Below are positions 18,057 through 26,726 of a stretch of DNA of 64,000 nucleotides, in pieces. The first letter of the stretch is position 1; each line of letters begins with the position of its first letter. The stretch comes from Lentilitoribacter sp039986595 (GTDB lineage Bacteria; Pseudomonadota; Alphaproteobacteria; Rhizobiales; Rhizobiaceae), in contig JBDWQJ010000006.1 in NCBI GenBank assembly GCA_039986595.1, forward strand, positions 124,001 through 188,000, in the 5' to 3' direction. A program made the translations under genes and the position numbers. The notes below the pieces were generated by a model. It searched no databases. It was not told the origin of the DNA and saw only the letters and a program-made list of their open reading frames with translations.

Positions 18057-19070
18057 TCAATTTCGATTTCTGATTTGATCAATGTAGACGGCGCCGATAA
18101 CCACGACCCCGATGATAATCATTTGGACAAATGCTGATGTGCCAGCCATGTTGAGGCCATTGCGCAAAACACCGATGATAAAGGCTCCAATCATGCTGCC
18201 AGATATACTGCCTACCCCGCCCATCAAAGACGCCCCACCAATGACAGATGCTGCGATTGCATCCAGCTCGTACATGACACCCTCATTGGGTTGAACAGTA
18301 ACAAGGCGAGACATAAGAACCATACCTGCAATCCCTGCTAAGGCGCCTGAAGCTGTATAAGCCCAGATCTTTGTGCGGTGAACATTTACCCCAGACAATC
18401 GCGCAGCTTCTTCGCTTGAACCGACGGAGAAGATATGGCGTCCGATCTGTCTTTTCTTGAGCAAAAATGCACCCAGTATCGCTGCGACAAGCAGAAGAAC
18501 TGCAGGATATGGAATTCCAGGGAACACAACTTTTGGAAATCCGTTCGCCTGCATCTCAACAATGCGAAAGAACGATCCATTGCCGAGCGTTCCAAATGCT
18601 TCACCAAGACGGCTAATGGGTGCTGCACCGGTTAACTGGAGCGCAATACCCCGAGCGACAAGCATCATTCCCAAGGTTGTCACAAATGGCGTGATACGCA
18701 TTTTAGTAACAACAAGTCCATTTACAAAACCACATGCGGCACCGGCCAATGTTCCCAAAACCATTGCCGGGAAAACCGGAAGACCAGATTTGATCAACAA
18801 TCCTGCAACAACACCAGCTAAGGCCAAAACCGAGCCGACACTTAGGTCAATTCCACCGGTGATAATCACCATCGTCATTCCAATTGCAAGCAACCCGATA
18901 ACCGACGTCTGCAACAAAATGGTCAGACCATTATTGATTGAGAGGAACGCAGAGCTTGTGAATGAAAACACAACGATCAGCAGCGCTAATGTCAGAAGCG
19001 CTGAAAGCTTATGCAAACTAGAACCTGTCGGCAAAACCTTTGTTCGCGATTTTTTCTCGATCTCTGACAT
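18057..19070 (-). CDS. Ribose-type ABC transporter permease
   Basis: A 337-residue RbsC-family permease with about eight to ten hydrophobic helices. It contains the conserved MVIITGGIDLSVGSVLALA and ASVIGGASLMGGVGSISGS. It is the first gene of the operon; its promoter region is shared with the divergent GntR-like regulator. The ribosome site GAGGAGG lies rather far (about 15 bases) from the ATG. Confidence 0.92.
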   Translation of the reverse strand: MSEIEKKSRTKVLPTGSSLHKLSALLTLALLIVVFSFTSSAFLSINNGLTILLQTSVIGLLAIGMTMVIITGGIDLSVGSVLALAGVVAGLLIKSGLPVFPAMVLGTLAGAACGFVNGLVVTKMRITPFVTTLGMMLVARGIALQLTGAAPISRLGEAFGTLGNGSFFRIVEMQANGFPKVVFPGIPYPAVLLLVAAILGAFLLKKRQIGRHIFSVGSSEEAARLSGVNVHRTKIWAYTASGALAGIAGMVLMSRLVTVQPNEGVMYELDAIAASVIGGASLMGGVGSISGSMIGAFIIGVLRNGLNMAGTSAFVQMIIIGVVVIGAVYIDQIRNRN

Positions 19071-19141
19071 ACGAACTGCTCATCCTCCTCAAGCAACTGT
19101 CTTTAATTATTTTAAACAATATATCTCGATTAAAAATCGTC

Positions 19142-19154
19142 AAGTGTTTTTAAT
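19142..19154. promoter_or_regulatory. Putative regulator half-site shared with 22285-22297
   Basis: The 13-bp sequence AAGTGTTTTTAAT occurs here, between the ABC permease and the GntR-like regulator, and again exactly in the leader of the uronate-reductase-like gene. At the second place it is half of an inverted repeat. Both lie in regulatory gaps of the same catabolic region, so a common regulator is likely. Confidence 0.5.
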
Positions 19155-19220
19155 TTTTTTGGACAATTTAAAAAAAACGGTTACAGTGTGAGTCTAATAT
19201 TTGAGGGAAAAATCAGAGTA

Positions 19221-20126
19221 ATGGCACGCACGAATACAAGGCTGGTTGAAGCACACAACACTTTGTTAAAGACACTGGATACAAAGGAAATTGGCGATGC
19301 ACTTTCTTCAGATAGCGCCTTGGCAAGAGAACTAAATGTGAGCCGAACCGTTGTTAGAAGTGCGCTTAGTGCGATGATGAAAAAATCTATTATTGCCCGC
19401 CAAGGACGCAGCAATATTATCAAACGCAAGTCAAAATCTGGCGATTTTTTGGAAGGTCCACCTGTTCTTTTAGGCATAGATGAACTTGAAAAAAGCTTCC
19501 TCGAATGGGTTTTACGGATGGATGTACCCGCAGGCACAGCGTTAAATGTCACGCAACTGGCAAAAGATTTCCAAGTCGCAACCCATACATTACAGGAGTT
19601 TTTATCATCATTAAGCCGCTACGGAATTGTAACAAGACGCCCAAAAGGTGGCTGGCAATTGGAAGGATTTACCAACGACTTCGCATTGGAATTATCCGAC
19701 TTTAGAGCCGTATTAGAAATGAACGCAATCGCCCATGTCGTAAAGCTACCAGAATCGCACGATGTTTGGGCCCGACTTGATCAGTTAGAAACAGAGCATA
19801 CCTCTCTACTAGAGCGCATCGATGAAGACTATCATGACTTTTCAAGCCTTGATGAAGCCTTTCACACCTGTATAAATTCTGTCGTCACAAACCGATTTGT
19901 AACAGAGTTTCAGAAGATTATATCTCTTATTTTCCACTACCACTTTCAATGGAATAAATCAGATGAAAGAGCGCGCAACGAATGCGCTATTCATGAGCAT
20001 CTTGTTTATATCAAAGCCTTGCAGAGCCGCGATCTTGAAAAATCTACAAATGCCGCTCGCCAGCATTTAACAACGTCTAAGCAAACCTTGATTAATTCGC
20101 TCAATGCACATTCGAAAGTGTCCTAA
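19221..20126 (+). CDS. GntR-like regulator with two N-terminal winged-helix segments and FCD domain
   Basis: 301 residues from the ATG at 19221 (a GTG at 19188 would add 11). Two DNA-binding-like segments can be seen: residues about 20-65 (LARELNVSRTVVRSALSAM) and about 105-150 (LAKDFQVATHTLQEFLSSL followed by RYGIVTRRPKGGWQLEGF). The rest is an FCD/FadR-type all-alpha ligand domain (FRAVLEMNAIAHV, HEHLVYIKALQSRD). Divergent to the ABC operon and next to the sugar oxidation genes, it is the likely local regulator. Confidence 0.8.
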   Translation: MARTNTRLVEAHNTLLKTLDTKEIGDALSSDSALARELNVSRTVVRSALSAMMKKSIIARQGRSNIIKRKSKSGDFLEGPPVLLGIDELEKSFLEWVLRMDVPAGTALNVTQLAKDFQVATHTLQEFLSSLSRYGIVTRRPKGGWQLEGFTNDFALELSDFRAVLEMNAIAHVVKLPESHDVWARLDQLETEHTSLLERIDEDYHDFSSLDEAFHTCINSVVTNRFVTEFQKIISLIFHYHFQWNKSDERARNECAIHEHLVYIKALQSRDLEKSTNAARQHLTTSKQTLINSLNAHSKVS

Positions 20127-20135
20127 CAATAATCC

Positions 20136-21116
20136 TTAGCGTGTCACAAAATCAACGGCTTGCTCCGATAACTGCAATGCAGCTGCATCTAAATTTCGCT
20201 CTAAAGAACTCACTTTTCCGGTACCAAGCAGAACCGAGCAAGCTGCGGGATGACGAAGACCAAATTGAATTGCAGCTTCTGGGAGCGTAAGCCCAACTTT
20301 CATCGCTTTAGCCTCTAGGGCTTTAACCTGTTCGATGATATGTTCAGGCGCAGGCGCGTAATCAAACCACGCACCAGGCTTTGGTCCAGTTGCTAGAATT
20401 CCCGAATTAAAAATTCCACCAAGAACCAAACTTGCCTCCTGCTCTGCGCATTTATCAAGCAGACCATCTTCAGCCTCCCGATCGAACAACGTTAGGCGAC
20501 CAGCCAACAAAATTGTATCAAGACGCTCATGCGCCATAACATCAAGACACACTTTCGTTTCATTAACCCCAAGTCCGATTGCGCCGATGCGCCCAGCGCT
20601 CTTTAAATCGTGCAGCGCGTTGAACCCAGATCCCAAAAGCTCGTCCATATATTTTGCACCTTTAACAACACCATGGGTATAATCGCCAATATCGTGAACA
20701 AATATAATATCGATGTAAGATGTTCCAAGCAGCTTACAGCTATTTTCAAAGCTTTCCATAATGCCATCGGCTGAATAATCATAACGCACGTCATTTGATA
20801 ACGGCTTAATAAATCCATCTGCTTCAGCAAGCTCTGATCCGGGAGATAAAACGCGACCTACCTTTGTCGATAGAACATAATCATCTCGATTTTGTTTCCT
20901 AAGATATGCTCCCAAACGGCTCTCAGACAATCCTCTTCCATAGTGAGGTGCAGTATCGAAATAACGTATCCCAGAATTCCATGCATAATCTAAAACAGCG
21001 CTAACCGCATCATCGTCGACAACGTGCCCCATATTACCAATACTGGAGCAGCCAAAAGATAAGGAGGTTACCGAAACATCCGTTGTTCCGACACGCTTTT
21101 TTAGCAACTTCGTCAT
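20136..21116 (-). CDS. Aldo/keto reductase, L-fucose/aldose 1-dehydrogenase-like
   Basis: 326 residues, aldo/keto reductase fold. The catalytic tetrad residues appear in RYFDTAPHYGRGLSE (Asp, Tyr), LSTKVGR (Lys) and DIIFVHDIGD (His). The N-terminus (TDVSVTSLSFGCSSIGNM) resembles D-threo-aldose 1-dehydrogenases, which oxidise L-fucose and related sugars to lactones. A fuconolactonase-like gene lies nearby, which supports this. The start overlaps the stop of the preceding reductase gene (ATGA). Confidence 0.82.
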   Translation of the reverse strand: MTKLLKKRVGTTDVSVTSLSFGCSSIGNMGHVVDDDAVSAVLDYAWNSGIRYFDTAPHYGRGLSESRLGAYLRKQNRDDYVLSTKVGRVLSPGSELAEADGFIKPLSNDVRYDYSADGIMESFENSCKLLGTSYIDIIFVHDIGDYTHGVVKGAKYMDELLGSGFNALHDLKSAGRIGAIGLGVNETKVCLDVMAHERLDTILLAGRLTLFDREAEDGLLDKCAEQEASLVLGGIFNSGILATGPKPGAWFDYAPAPEHIIEQVKALEAKAMKVGLTLPEAAIQFGLRHPAACSVLLGTGKVSSLERNLDAAALQLSEQAVDFVTR

Positions 21117-22240
21117 GTCTTCTCCCCCATGCCTTCCATTCCGTATTTCATAACAATTCCATTCAAAATTGGCTTATCATCCAGATCGCCTTGCTCGTTT
21201 GCATATCTCAGCATGGCAGCAATTCTGCGTTCAATTTTTTGAGCATGATTTTGTGCAATATCAGCAATACGATGATCCAAAAATGGATTAGCAAAACGCT
21301 CAAATGTGGTATTTACATATTCATCAAATTGATCTTGCAAGCCAGCCTTTAAAAATGCGGGACGTACTTCGCTATTCCACACCTCTTTCAAGGTATTCAA
21401 CTCAGTTTCATCATCGAGCAGGTCTCGAACAAATGCGTTCTCAGCACCATTGGATACCAGCCAGCGTTCCGCTAAAAATGTGTGTCCTAAATTCAAGACA
21501 AAAAGCTTAAGAGCTTCAATATCTTTTAACGCTGGAACAATCTGAATAGAGGGATGTTTGCAAGGTAGGATAAGCCCGTATTGATCCTCAATTGCCCAAA
21601 GAGCATATGGTTCTGCAACAGCCCCAGCGGGTTCTAACGGTTGGGAGACGATGCGATCTACCAGTGAATTCACCCATGTCACCCCTTCCTCAAGATAGGT
21701 TCGAAACTCATCTCTATCATCCGCAGCAAGTGCCTTTACGCGTTCTTTTAAAACCAATCCATTATCAACAATCAATTCCATTGGCATAATTTGGATTGGC
21801 GCTGCATTATGCTCAAACCGAGCACGCAACAGATGAAGCAGTTTCGCCGGATATGACATGGCTTGATAAAAGTTTAACGCAGTATCACATAGTTGCGGAT
21901 CATAGCCTTTATCACCTGTATTGGAGAGAACAATCTCTACCTCTTGGGTAAAAACGCGCACCACTTCATCCCAGTTTTCCGAAGTAGATAAACATCGAAC
22001 AACAGATCTGACAGTTTCAGTTTCCTGAACCGTTGCACCGTCTAGCATTCCCTCAATACGCACCGGAAACGGCTGGGCTAACGCCTTTAACCGTGACGCC
22101 CGACTTGCATGACCAGAACTTTGAACAATCGTAACAGGTCCCACATCCTGACCTGCATCACGCGCTTGAGAAAGAAAAAGATCTGCATGCGCCTGCAAAA
22201 AGCGACTCGTGCCAAATTGTATAATCGGGGTCGTTACCAA
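21113..22240 (-). CDS. Mannitol dehydrogenase-family protein, tagaturonate/fructuronate reductase-like
   Basis: 375 residues when started at the TTG at 22240, which has AGAAGGAAG six bases upstream and gives the family N-terminus VTTPIIQFGTSRFLQAHAD. An in-frame upstream extension to 22318 encodes a lysine- and aromatic-rich stretch over the operator and is not protein. The middle keeps the polyol/uronate reductase pattern (VLSNTGDKGYDP, MPMELIVDNGLVLKERV, LNLGHTFLAERW). The family reduces tagaturonate or fructuronate or oxidises polyols with NAD. First gene of a two-gene operon with the aldo/keto reductase. Confidence 0.82.
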   Translation of the reverse strand: MVTTPIIQFGTSRFLQAHADLFLSQARDAGQDVGPVTIVQSSGHASRASRLKALAQPFPVRIEGMLDGATVQETETVRSVVRCLSTSENWDEVVRVFTQEVEIVLSNTGDKGYDPQLCDTALNFYQAMSYPAKLLHLLRARFEHNAAPIQIMPMELIVDNGLVLKERVKALAADDRDEFRTYLEEGVTWVNSLVDRIVSQPLEPAGAVAEPYALWAIEDQYGLILPCKHPSIQIVPALKDIEALKLFVLNLGHTFLAERWLVSNGAENAFVRDLLDDETELNTLKEVWNSEVRPAFLKAGLQDQFDEYVNTTFERFANPFLDHRIADIAQNHAQKIERRIAAMLRYANEQGDLDDKPILNGIVMKYGMEGMGEKT

Positions 22241-22270
22241 GATAATCTTCCTTCTAAATATCTCATAAAC

Positions 22271-22292
22271 AAACACTTTACGATAAGTGTTT
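22271..22292. promoter_or_regulatory. Inverted repeat operator between divergent sugar-oxidation genes
   Basis: AAACACTT and AAGTGTTT form perfect 8-bp arms around a 6-bp spacer, in the 99-bp gap between the minus-strand reductase start and the plus-strand amidohydrolase start. The right arm is part of the 13-bp repeat also found at 19142. The form suits a GntR-family dimer. Confidence 0.68.
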
Positions 22293-22339
22293 TTAATAAT
22301 ATAAAACAAAAACTGCAAGCATTAGTTAACGAGGTTATG

Positions 22340-23188
22340 ATGAGCACTAGTTATCAAATCGACGCTCACCAGCATTTCTGGCAGATTGAGCGAGGTGACT
22401 ACGACTGGATGGATGACAGCGTATCTGCCATAAGACGTGATATTTTCCCACCGGACTTATCGCCGCTGATCAAGAAACATGAAATTGATGGAACTGTGGT
22501 CGTTCAAGCCGCTGCGAGTATCGCTGAAACGCAGTTTATACTCGCACTTGCAGAGCGAAACGATTTCATAAAAGGAGTTGTTGGCTGGGTAGATTTAGAA
22601 AACTCTGAAGCTGCAAACACGCTTGATCGATTATTGGCATCACAGTTTTTTAAGGGCATACGCCCTATGCTTCAGGATATCCCGGATACTGCTTGGATCA
22701 TGCATCCAACAGTCATCGCTAACCTAAAAAAAGTTGCAAATCGCAGTCTGCGTCTTGATGCATTAATCACACCGCGTCATCTTGAAGTGATTTTACAATT
22801 GTCCGAGAAATTACCCCAGCTGCAGATCGTTATAGATCACTGCGCTAAACCTGAATTTACCAAGGATGAAGGTGCGCAAATCATGTGGCGCAATGGCATG
22901 ACAAAGCTCGCTGAACGGCCAAATGTGATGTGCAAAATTTCCGGCCTTGCCAATGAAGCCGGGCCAGATTGGAACGCCGTTAAACTAAAACCCTATATCG
23001 ACCATGTCATTGAAACATTTGGACCCAATCGGCTGATGTGGGGGAGCGATTGGCCGGTACTCAATCTTGTTGGAGATTACACAAGATGGCGCGAGGTTTC
23101 TGCTGAACTTTTGAAAGACCTATCAGATCAAGAGCGCTCAGCAATTTATGGCGGCAACGCCATCAAATTTTACGATCTAGCTGTTTGA
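22340..23188 (+). CDS. Amidohydrolase, L-fuconolactonase/sugar-lactonase type
   Basis: 282 residues from the ATG at 22340, which has GAGG five bases upstream; a preceding ATG at 22337 is too close to it, and the longer open frame to 22109 runs over the divergent gene. Metal-ligand motifs of the amidohydrolase-2 family are present: DAHQHFW, VIDHCAKPEF and MWGSDWPV. These enzymes hydrolyse sugar lactones such as L-fuconolactone. With the aldo/keto reductase it would form the first two steps of an oxidative sugar pathway. Convergent with otnI, one base apart. Confidence 0.87.
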   Translation: MSTSYQIDAHQHFWQIERGDYDWMDDSVSAIRRDIFPPDLSPLIKKHEIDGTVVVQAAASIAETQFILALAERNDFIKGVVGWVDLENSEAANTLDRLLASQFFKGIRPMLQDIPDTAWIMHPTVIANLKKVANRSLRLDALITPRHLEVILQLSEKLPQLQIVIDHCAKPEFTKDEGAQIMWRNGMTKLAERPNVMCKISGLANEAGPDWNAVKLKPYIDHVIETFGPNRLMWGSDWPVLNLVGDYTRWREVSAELLKDLSDQERSAIYGGNAIKFYDLAV

Positions 23189-23189
23189 T

Positions 23190-23948
23190 CTATAAGTATT
23201 CATCCATCCAGCTAAGGCTATCTGACGTCAAACCGGAAGGCTTATACTCAGCGCCAATTGGTTTATCCCAACCCATGTTTTCTATCGCTTTAAATATCTC
23301 TTTATAATTTAAATCACCATGGTCAGGTGTGCCGCGGTCAGGCACTGATGCAAATTGAATGTGACCGATAATCGGCAAAAGATCTTTCAACCTAGTTGTA
23401 ACATCGCCTTCAGTGCGACCAACATGATAACAATCAAACATTAGTTTTAGATTTGCTCGACCAACATCTTCGATAATCTCCACCGCTTGGTACGTTGTCC
23501 TAAGAAAATATCCCGGTGCATCATATTCATTCAGTGGCTCAATCAGCATTGTTAACTGATGCGCACTGCTTTGATCGCAGGCATATTCTAAATTATCAAT
23601 AAACGTGTGACGACCATCACGAGTATTATTAAACCCAGCCATAACATGAATATTCTGGGCACCAATTTTCAAAGCATAATCTATAGCTTGATCGATACTT
23701 GCCCGCGCATCGTCCTTTCGATCAGGTAAAGCTGCCAAACCATTTTGTCCGGCCTCACCTCGAATAGTGTTAAGCCCAAGCATGGGAAGATCCGTTTCAT
23801 CTAGCGCTTCGCGCACAAGCTCAGGTGATGTTTCATAAGGCCAGTGACATTCAACTGCAGAAAACCCTGCAGATTTTGCTGTTCGGATCGCATCAGGCAA
23901 TGATTTTTCAGTCCAAAGAAAACCCAAATTTGCAGAAAACTTAATCAA
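23190..23948 (-). CDS. otnI: 2-oxo-tetronate isomerase OtnI
   Basis: 252 residues from a TTG at 23948. The GTG at 23957 leaves no space for a ribosome site, whereas GGAG is eight bases before the TTG, and translation then begins IKFSANLGFLW as in the hydroxypyruvate-isomerase/OtnI family. The TIM-barrel metal site residues appear in LIEPLNEYD, MFDCYHVGRTEGD and QFASVPDRGTPDHG. In the published tetronate pathway OtnI interconverts 2-oxo- and 3-oxo-tetronate. The start overlaps the otnC stop. Confidence 0.87.
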   Translation of the reverse strand: MIKFSANLGFLWTEKSLPDAIRTAKSAGFSAVECHWPYETSPELVREALDETDLPMLGLNTIRGEAGQNGLAALPDRKDDARASIDQAIDYALKIGAQNIHVMAGFNNTRDGRHTFIDNLEYACDQSSAHQLTMLIEPLNEYDAPGYFLRTTYQAVEIIEDVGRANLKLMFDCYHVGRTEGDVTTRLKDLLPIIGHIQFASVPDRGTPDHGDLNYKEIFKAIENMGWDKPIGAEYKPSGLTSDSLSWMDEYL

Positions 23949-24592
23949 TCGTCCCACTCCACATTAAATCCATTTACCAAATTTTGAACGTCATTTTCGT
24001 TCAACCCATTTGGCTTCATACCGCGGGTTAAAATCGTAAGCTTAGCTGTTTCTTCGAGCTCTTCAATTGCATAACACGCAGCTTCAACATCCTTAGCCGC
24101 AACAACAGGTCCGTGATTTGCGAGCATAACCGCAGAGCGTTTTCCTGCTAACCCACGAACCGCCTGTCCAATTTCGTCAGCCCCGGGCAAAAAATACGGC
24201 AGAAGTTTAACCTTACCAAACTTCATAATCCCATAGGGTGTCAATGGAGGCAAAAAATTATCCTCATCAACATTAGGTAACATCGATAATGCAACGGAGT
24301 GACATGAATGCAGATGAACTACAGCGCCTGCCGAGCTTCGCGTATCATAGAACGCAGAATGGAGCGGCATTTCCTTGGTTGGCTTGTCTCCACCAATATG
24401 CTTGCCGCGTTTATCAAATGTGCTTAATTTTGCAGGATCCAAACGCCCAAAAGAAGTACCCGTTGGACTAACAAGTAATCCACCATCTTCTAACCGTGCC
24501 GAAATATTTCCAGTTGAGCCATGCGTAAAGCCTCTATCAAATAGAGATTTTGCCATTACGCACATCATCTCACGAAGTTCGTTATCTCTCAT
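23945..24592 (-). CDS. otnC: 3-oxo-tetronate 4-phosphate decarboxylase OtnC (class II aldolase fold)
   Basis: A 215-residue class II aldolase/adducin-family protein. The zinc-site histidines are in HLHSCHSVALS and, later, ANHGPVV; the N-terminal GFTHGSTGNISARL and SPTGTSFG are typical. In tetronate catabolism OtnC decarboxylates 3-oxo-tetronate 4-phosphate to dihydroxyacetone phosphate. It is tightly coupled to otnK by ATGA overlap. Confidence 0.9.
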   Translation of the reverse strand: MRDNELREMMCVMAKSLFDRGFTHGSTGNISARLEDGGLLVSPTGTSFGRLDPAKLSTFDKRGKHIGGDKPTKEMPLHSAFYDTRSSAGAVVHLHSCHSVALSMLPNVDEDNFLPPLTPYGIMKFGKVKLLPYFLPGADEIGQAVRGLAGKRSAVMLANHGPVVAAKDVEAACYAIEELEETAKLTILTRGMKPNGLNENDVQNLVNGFNVEWDD

Positions 24593-25821
24593 TCTGATAA
24601 TATCTTATCTGCTTGTTGAAAAAAGTCTGGTTGGCCAAAATTTCCAGATTTGAGCGCGAGCACAAGATCATCATTTGCGCGAAGCGCGGGAACCCCTGGT
24701 GCGATTTCTGGCCCTATTTCTAACTGAGTGATTTCAAGCGCCTCAACCACTGCACCCGACGTTTCGCCACCGGCTGTTATAATCCGAGCAACACCGTTAG
24801 CCACCAATCCACGCGCAACTTCTGCAAAAAATGCTTCCAAAGTTTCGGAGGATTTTTTCAAACCAAATTCTTCTTGGATGGCATTCACAATATCTGGATC
24901 AGCGGAACTATAAGCAAGCGGTATTCCCTCACTTTTCAAAAACCAATCAACAAGCGTTTCTGATTTTAATGCACCTTCAATCACATCACGCGCATTGATC
25001 TCAAAGCTCGGTGCAACATCTTTATGCAACTTGATCTGCTCGCGCGTTGCAATAGAACATGATCCTGAAAGGGCTGCAACTTTTCCCTGTTGGCCTCGCC
25101 ATTGCGGCCGTGCTGGACTACAGCCAAAATTTGCAGGCAATCCCAAGGCAACACCTGAACCACCTGTAATTAAAGGAAGATTGCTTGCAGCCTTTCCAAT
25201 TGCAGTTAGATCATCATCAACAATAGCATCAACAACGATGAGACGTTGACCAGAATTGTGCGCATCATCGAGTTTTTGCTCAATAGCGGATGGTCCATTT
25301 TGCACAGCGGAAATATCAACATGACCGACATCAAATTTTGTTTGATGTGACAACCATCGTCGAATATCGGCATCCGTCATGGGTGTAAGCGGATGATTTT
25401 CCATCCCGGACTGGTTTAGCAATTTATCTTTGACGAATAAATGGCCTTGATAGATTGAGCGTCCGGTGCCTGGAAAGGCGGGACATACGATAACTTTATG
25501 CGCATCAAGCGCTTCAGCCAGCGCATCTGCAACAGGGCCAATATTGCCCTGTTGTGTTGAATCAAAAGTCGAACAATATTTGAAGAAAAACTGAATGCAC
25601 CCTTGTGCCTTTAGCCATTCAAGCGCTTGTAAAGACTGCGCAACCGCTTCCTTTGGATCAATTGAGCGAGACTTTAAAGATACAACGCCTGCTTCAACCC
25701 AATCCTGGGCATTCTCACTTGGGATGCCCGAATATTGCACAGTTCGCATGCCACCTTTTGCAAGTGTGTTTGCTAGATCACTTGAACCGGTAAAATCATC
25801 TCCGATACATCCAAGCTTCAT
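24589..25821 (-). CDS. otnK: 3-oxo-tetronate kinase OtnK (four-carbon acid sugar kinase)
   Basis: A 410-residue protein of the family once called DUF1537. The N-terminal substrate domain begins GCIGDDFTGSSDLANTLAKG and carries FFFKYCSTFDSTQQGN. The C-terminal nucleotide domain has ITAGGETSGAVVEAL and the terminal LKSGNFGQPDFF. The family phosphorylates four-carbon acid sugars at C4. It overlaps ltnD and otnC, giving an unbroken pathway block. Confidence 0.92.
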   Translation of the reverse strand: MKLGCIGDDFTGSSDLANTLAKGGMRTVQYSGIPSENAQDWVEAGVVSLKSRSIDPKEAVAQSLQALEWLKAQGCIQFFFKYCSTFDSTQQGNIGPVADALAEALDAHKVIVCPAFPGTGRSIYQGHLFVKDKLLNQSGMENHPLTPMTDADIRRWLSHQTKFDVGHVDISAVQNGPSAIEQKLDDAHNSGQRLIVVDAIVDDDLTAIGKAASNLPLITGGSGVALGLPANFGCSPARPQWRGQQGKVAALSGSCSIATREQIKLHKDVAPSFEINARDVIEGALKSETLVDWFLKSEGIPLAYSSADPDIVNAIQEEFGLKKSSETLEAFFAEVARGLVANGVARIITAGGETSGAVVEALEITQLEIGPEIAPGVPALRANDDLVLALKSGNFGQPDFFQQADKILSE

Positions 25822-26726
25822 TGGGTCTCTCCGGGGAGTTTAAGTCCAACATTGCGGGCATAAACTTTTGCTATTGCCGCATCATCTTCACCACCAAGCC
25901 CCATGCCCACTGCGACCATATATTGTTGCAACGCTGCAGATGTAATTGGTGCACTAAAGCCAGCAGTTTTTGCAACATCAAGCACGATACCAAGATCTTT
26001 CGGCCAGATATTTATTTGGCTTAGTGGAGTATAATCACCTTGCACGATATGCGGTGCGCGGTTTTCCAACATCCAACTTGATCCAGCGCATTGGGAAATC
26101 ACCTCAATAAACTTATCCGCCGTCACCCCTTGGGTCATTCCAAAAGTTAGAGCCTCAGCCATGGTCGCAATATGAACCCCTGCAAGCAGCTGATTAACTG
26201 CCTTCATGGCAGAGCCAGCACCCGCAGCTTCACCTAATTCAAATACAGTTTGCGCGCACGCATCTAATGCAGGTTTTGCAATGGCAAAAGCTTCCTTGGT
26301 GCCAGAGGCCATGATCGATAGATCACCAGATGCAGCTTTTGCTGAACCACCGGAAATTGGTGCATCAAGATATGCAACACCATGATCAGCACAGCGTTTT
26401 TCCATGTCTTTCGCAAATTCTGGTGGAACTGTTGCACATGCAATGACCACAGAACCATTTGATAATTGCGGAACAATTCCATTTGCGCCAAACAAAACAT
26501 CTTGTGTTTGATCCGCATTTAACACCGCAACAACTGCAATGGAAACTTCATTGGCAGCATCGGCGATCGAACCTTTTCGCCCGCCTTCAGATTGGAATTT
26601 TTCCATCTGTGCTGGAACCACGTCAAACCCATAAGTTTGAATACCTCCGCGCAGTAAAGACGAAGCCATTCCATAGCCCATTGCACCCAATCCAAATACC
26701 GCCGCCGCTTGATGACTTGGCATCAT
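25818..26726 (-). CDS. ltnD: L-threonate dehydrogenase-like beta-hydroxyacid dehydrogenase LtnD
   Basis: 302 residues with the Rossmann motif GLGAMGYGMASSLL near the N-terminus, DAPISGGSAKAASGDL in the middle and the catalytic lysine in GSAMKAVNQLL. The family oxidises 3-hydroxyacids; members beside otnK/otnC/otnI oxidise L-threonate or D-erythronate to the 2-oxo acid. The start follows the SMP-30 stop (TAATG) and a GGGGG ribosome site. Confidence 0.88.
   Translation of the reverse strand: MMPSHQAAAVFGLGAMGYGMASSLLRGGIQTYGFDVVPAQMEKFQSEGGRKGSIADAANEVSIAVVAVLNADQTQDVLFGANGIVPQLSNGSVVIACATVPPEFAKDMEKRCADHGVAYLDAPISGGSAKAASGDLSIMASGTKEAFAIAKPALDACAQTVFELGEAAGAGSAMKAVNQLLAGVHIATMAEALTFGMTQGVTADKFIEVISQCAGSSWMLENRAPHIVQGDYTPLSQINIWPKDLGIVLDVAKTAGFSAPITSAALQQYMVAVGMGLGGEDDAAIAKVYARNVGLKLPGETQ

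Noticed and set aside
18457..19191. Open frame of 244 codons on the plus strand
   Set aside because: It is antisense to the sugar permease gene and runs into the regulatory gap; its composition mirrors the opposite hydrophobic gene and no family pattern is seen.
22109..22339. N-terminal extension of the amidohydrolase frame
   Set aside because: It overlaps the divergent reductase gene and the operator, and the protein family begins at the ATG near 22340 after GAGG.
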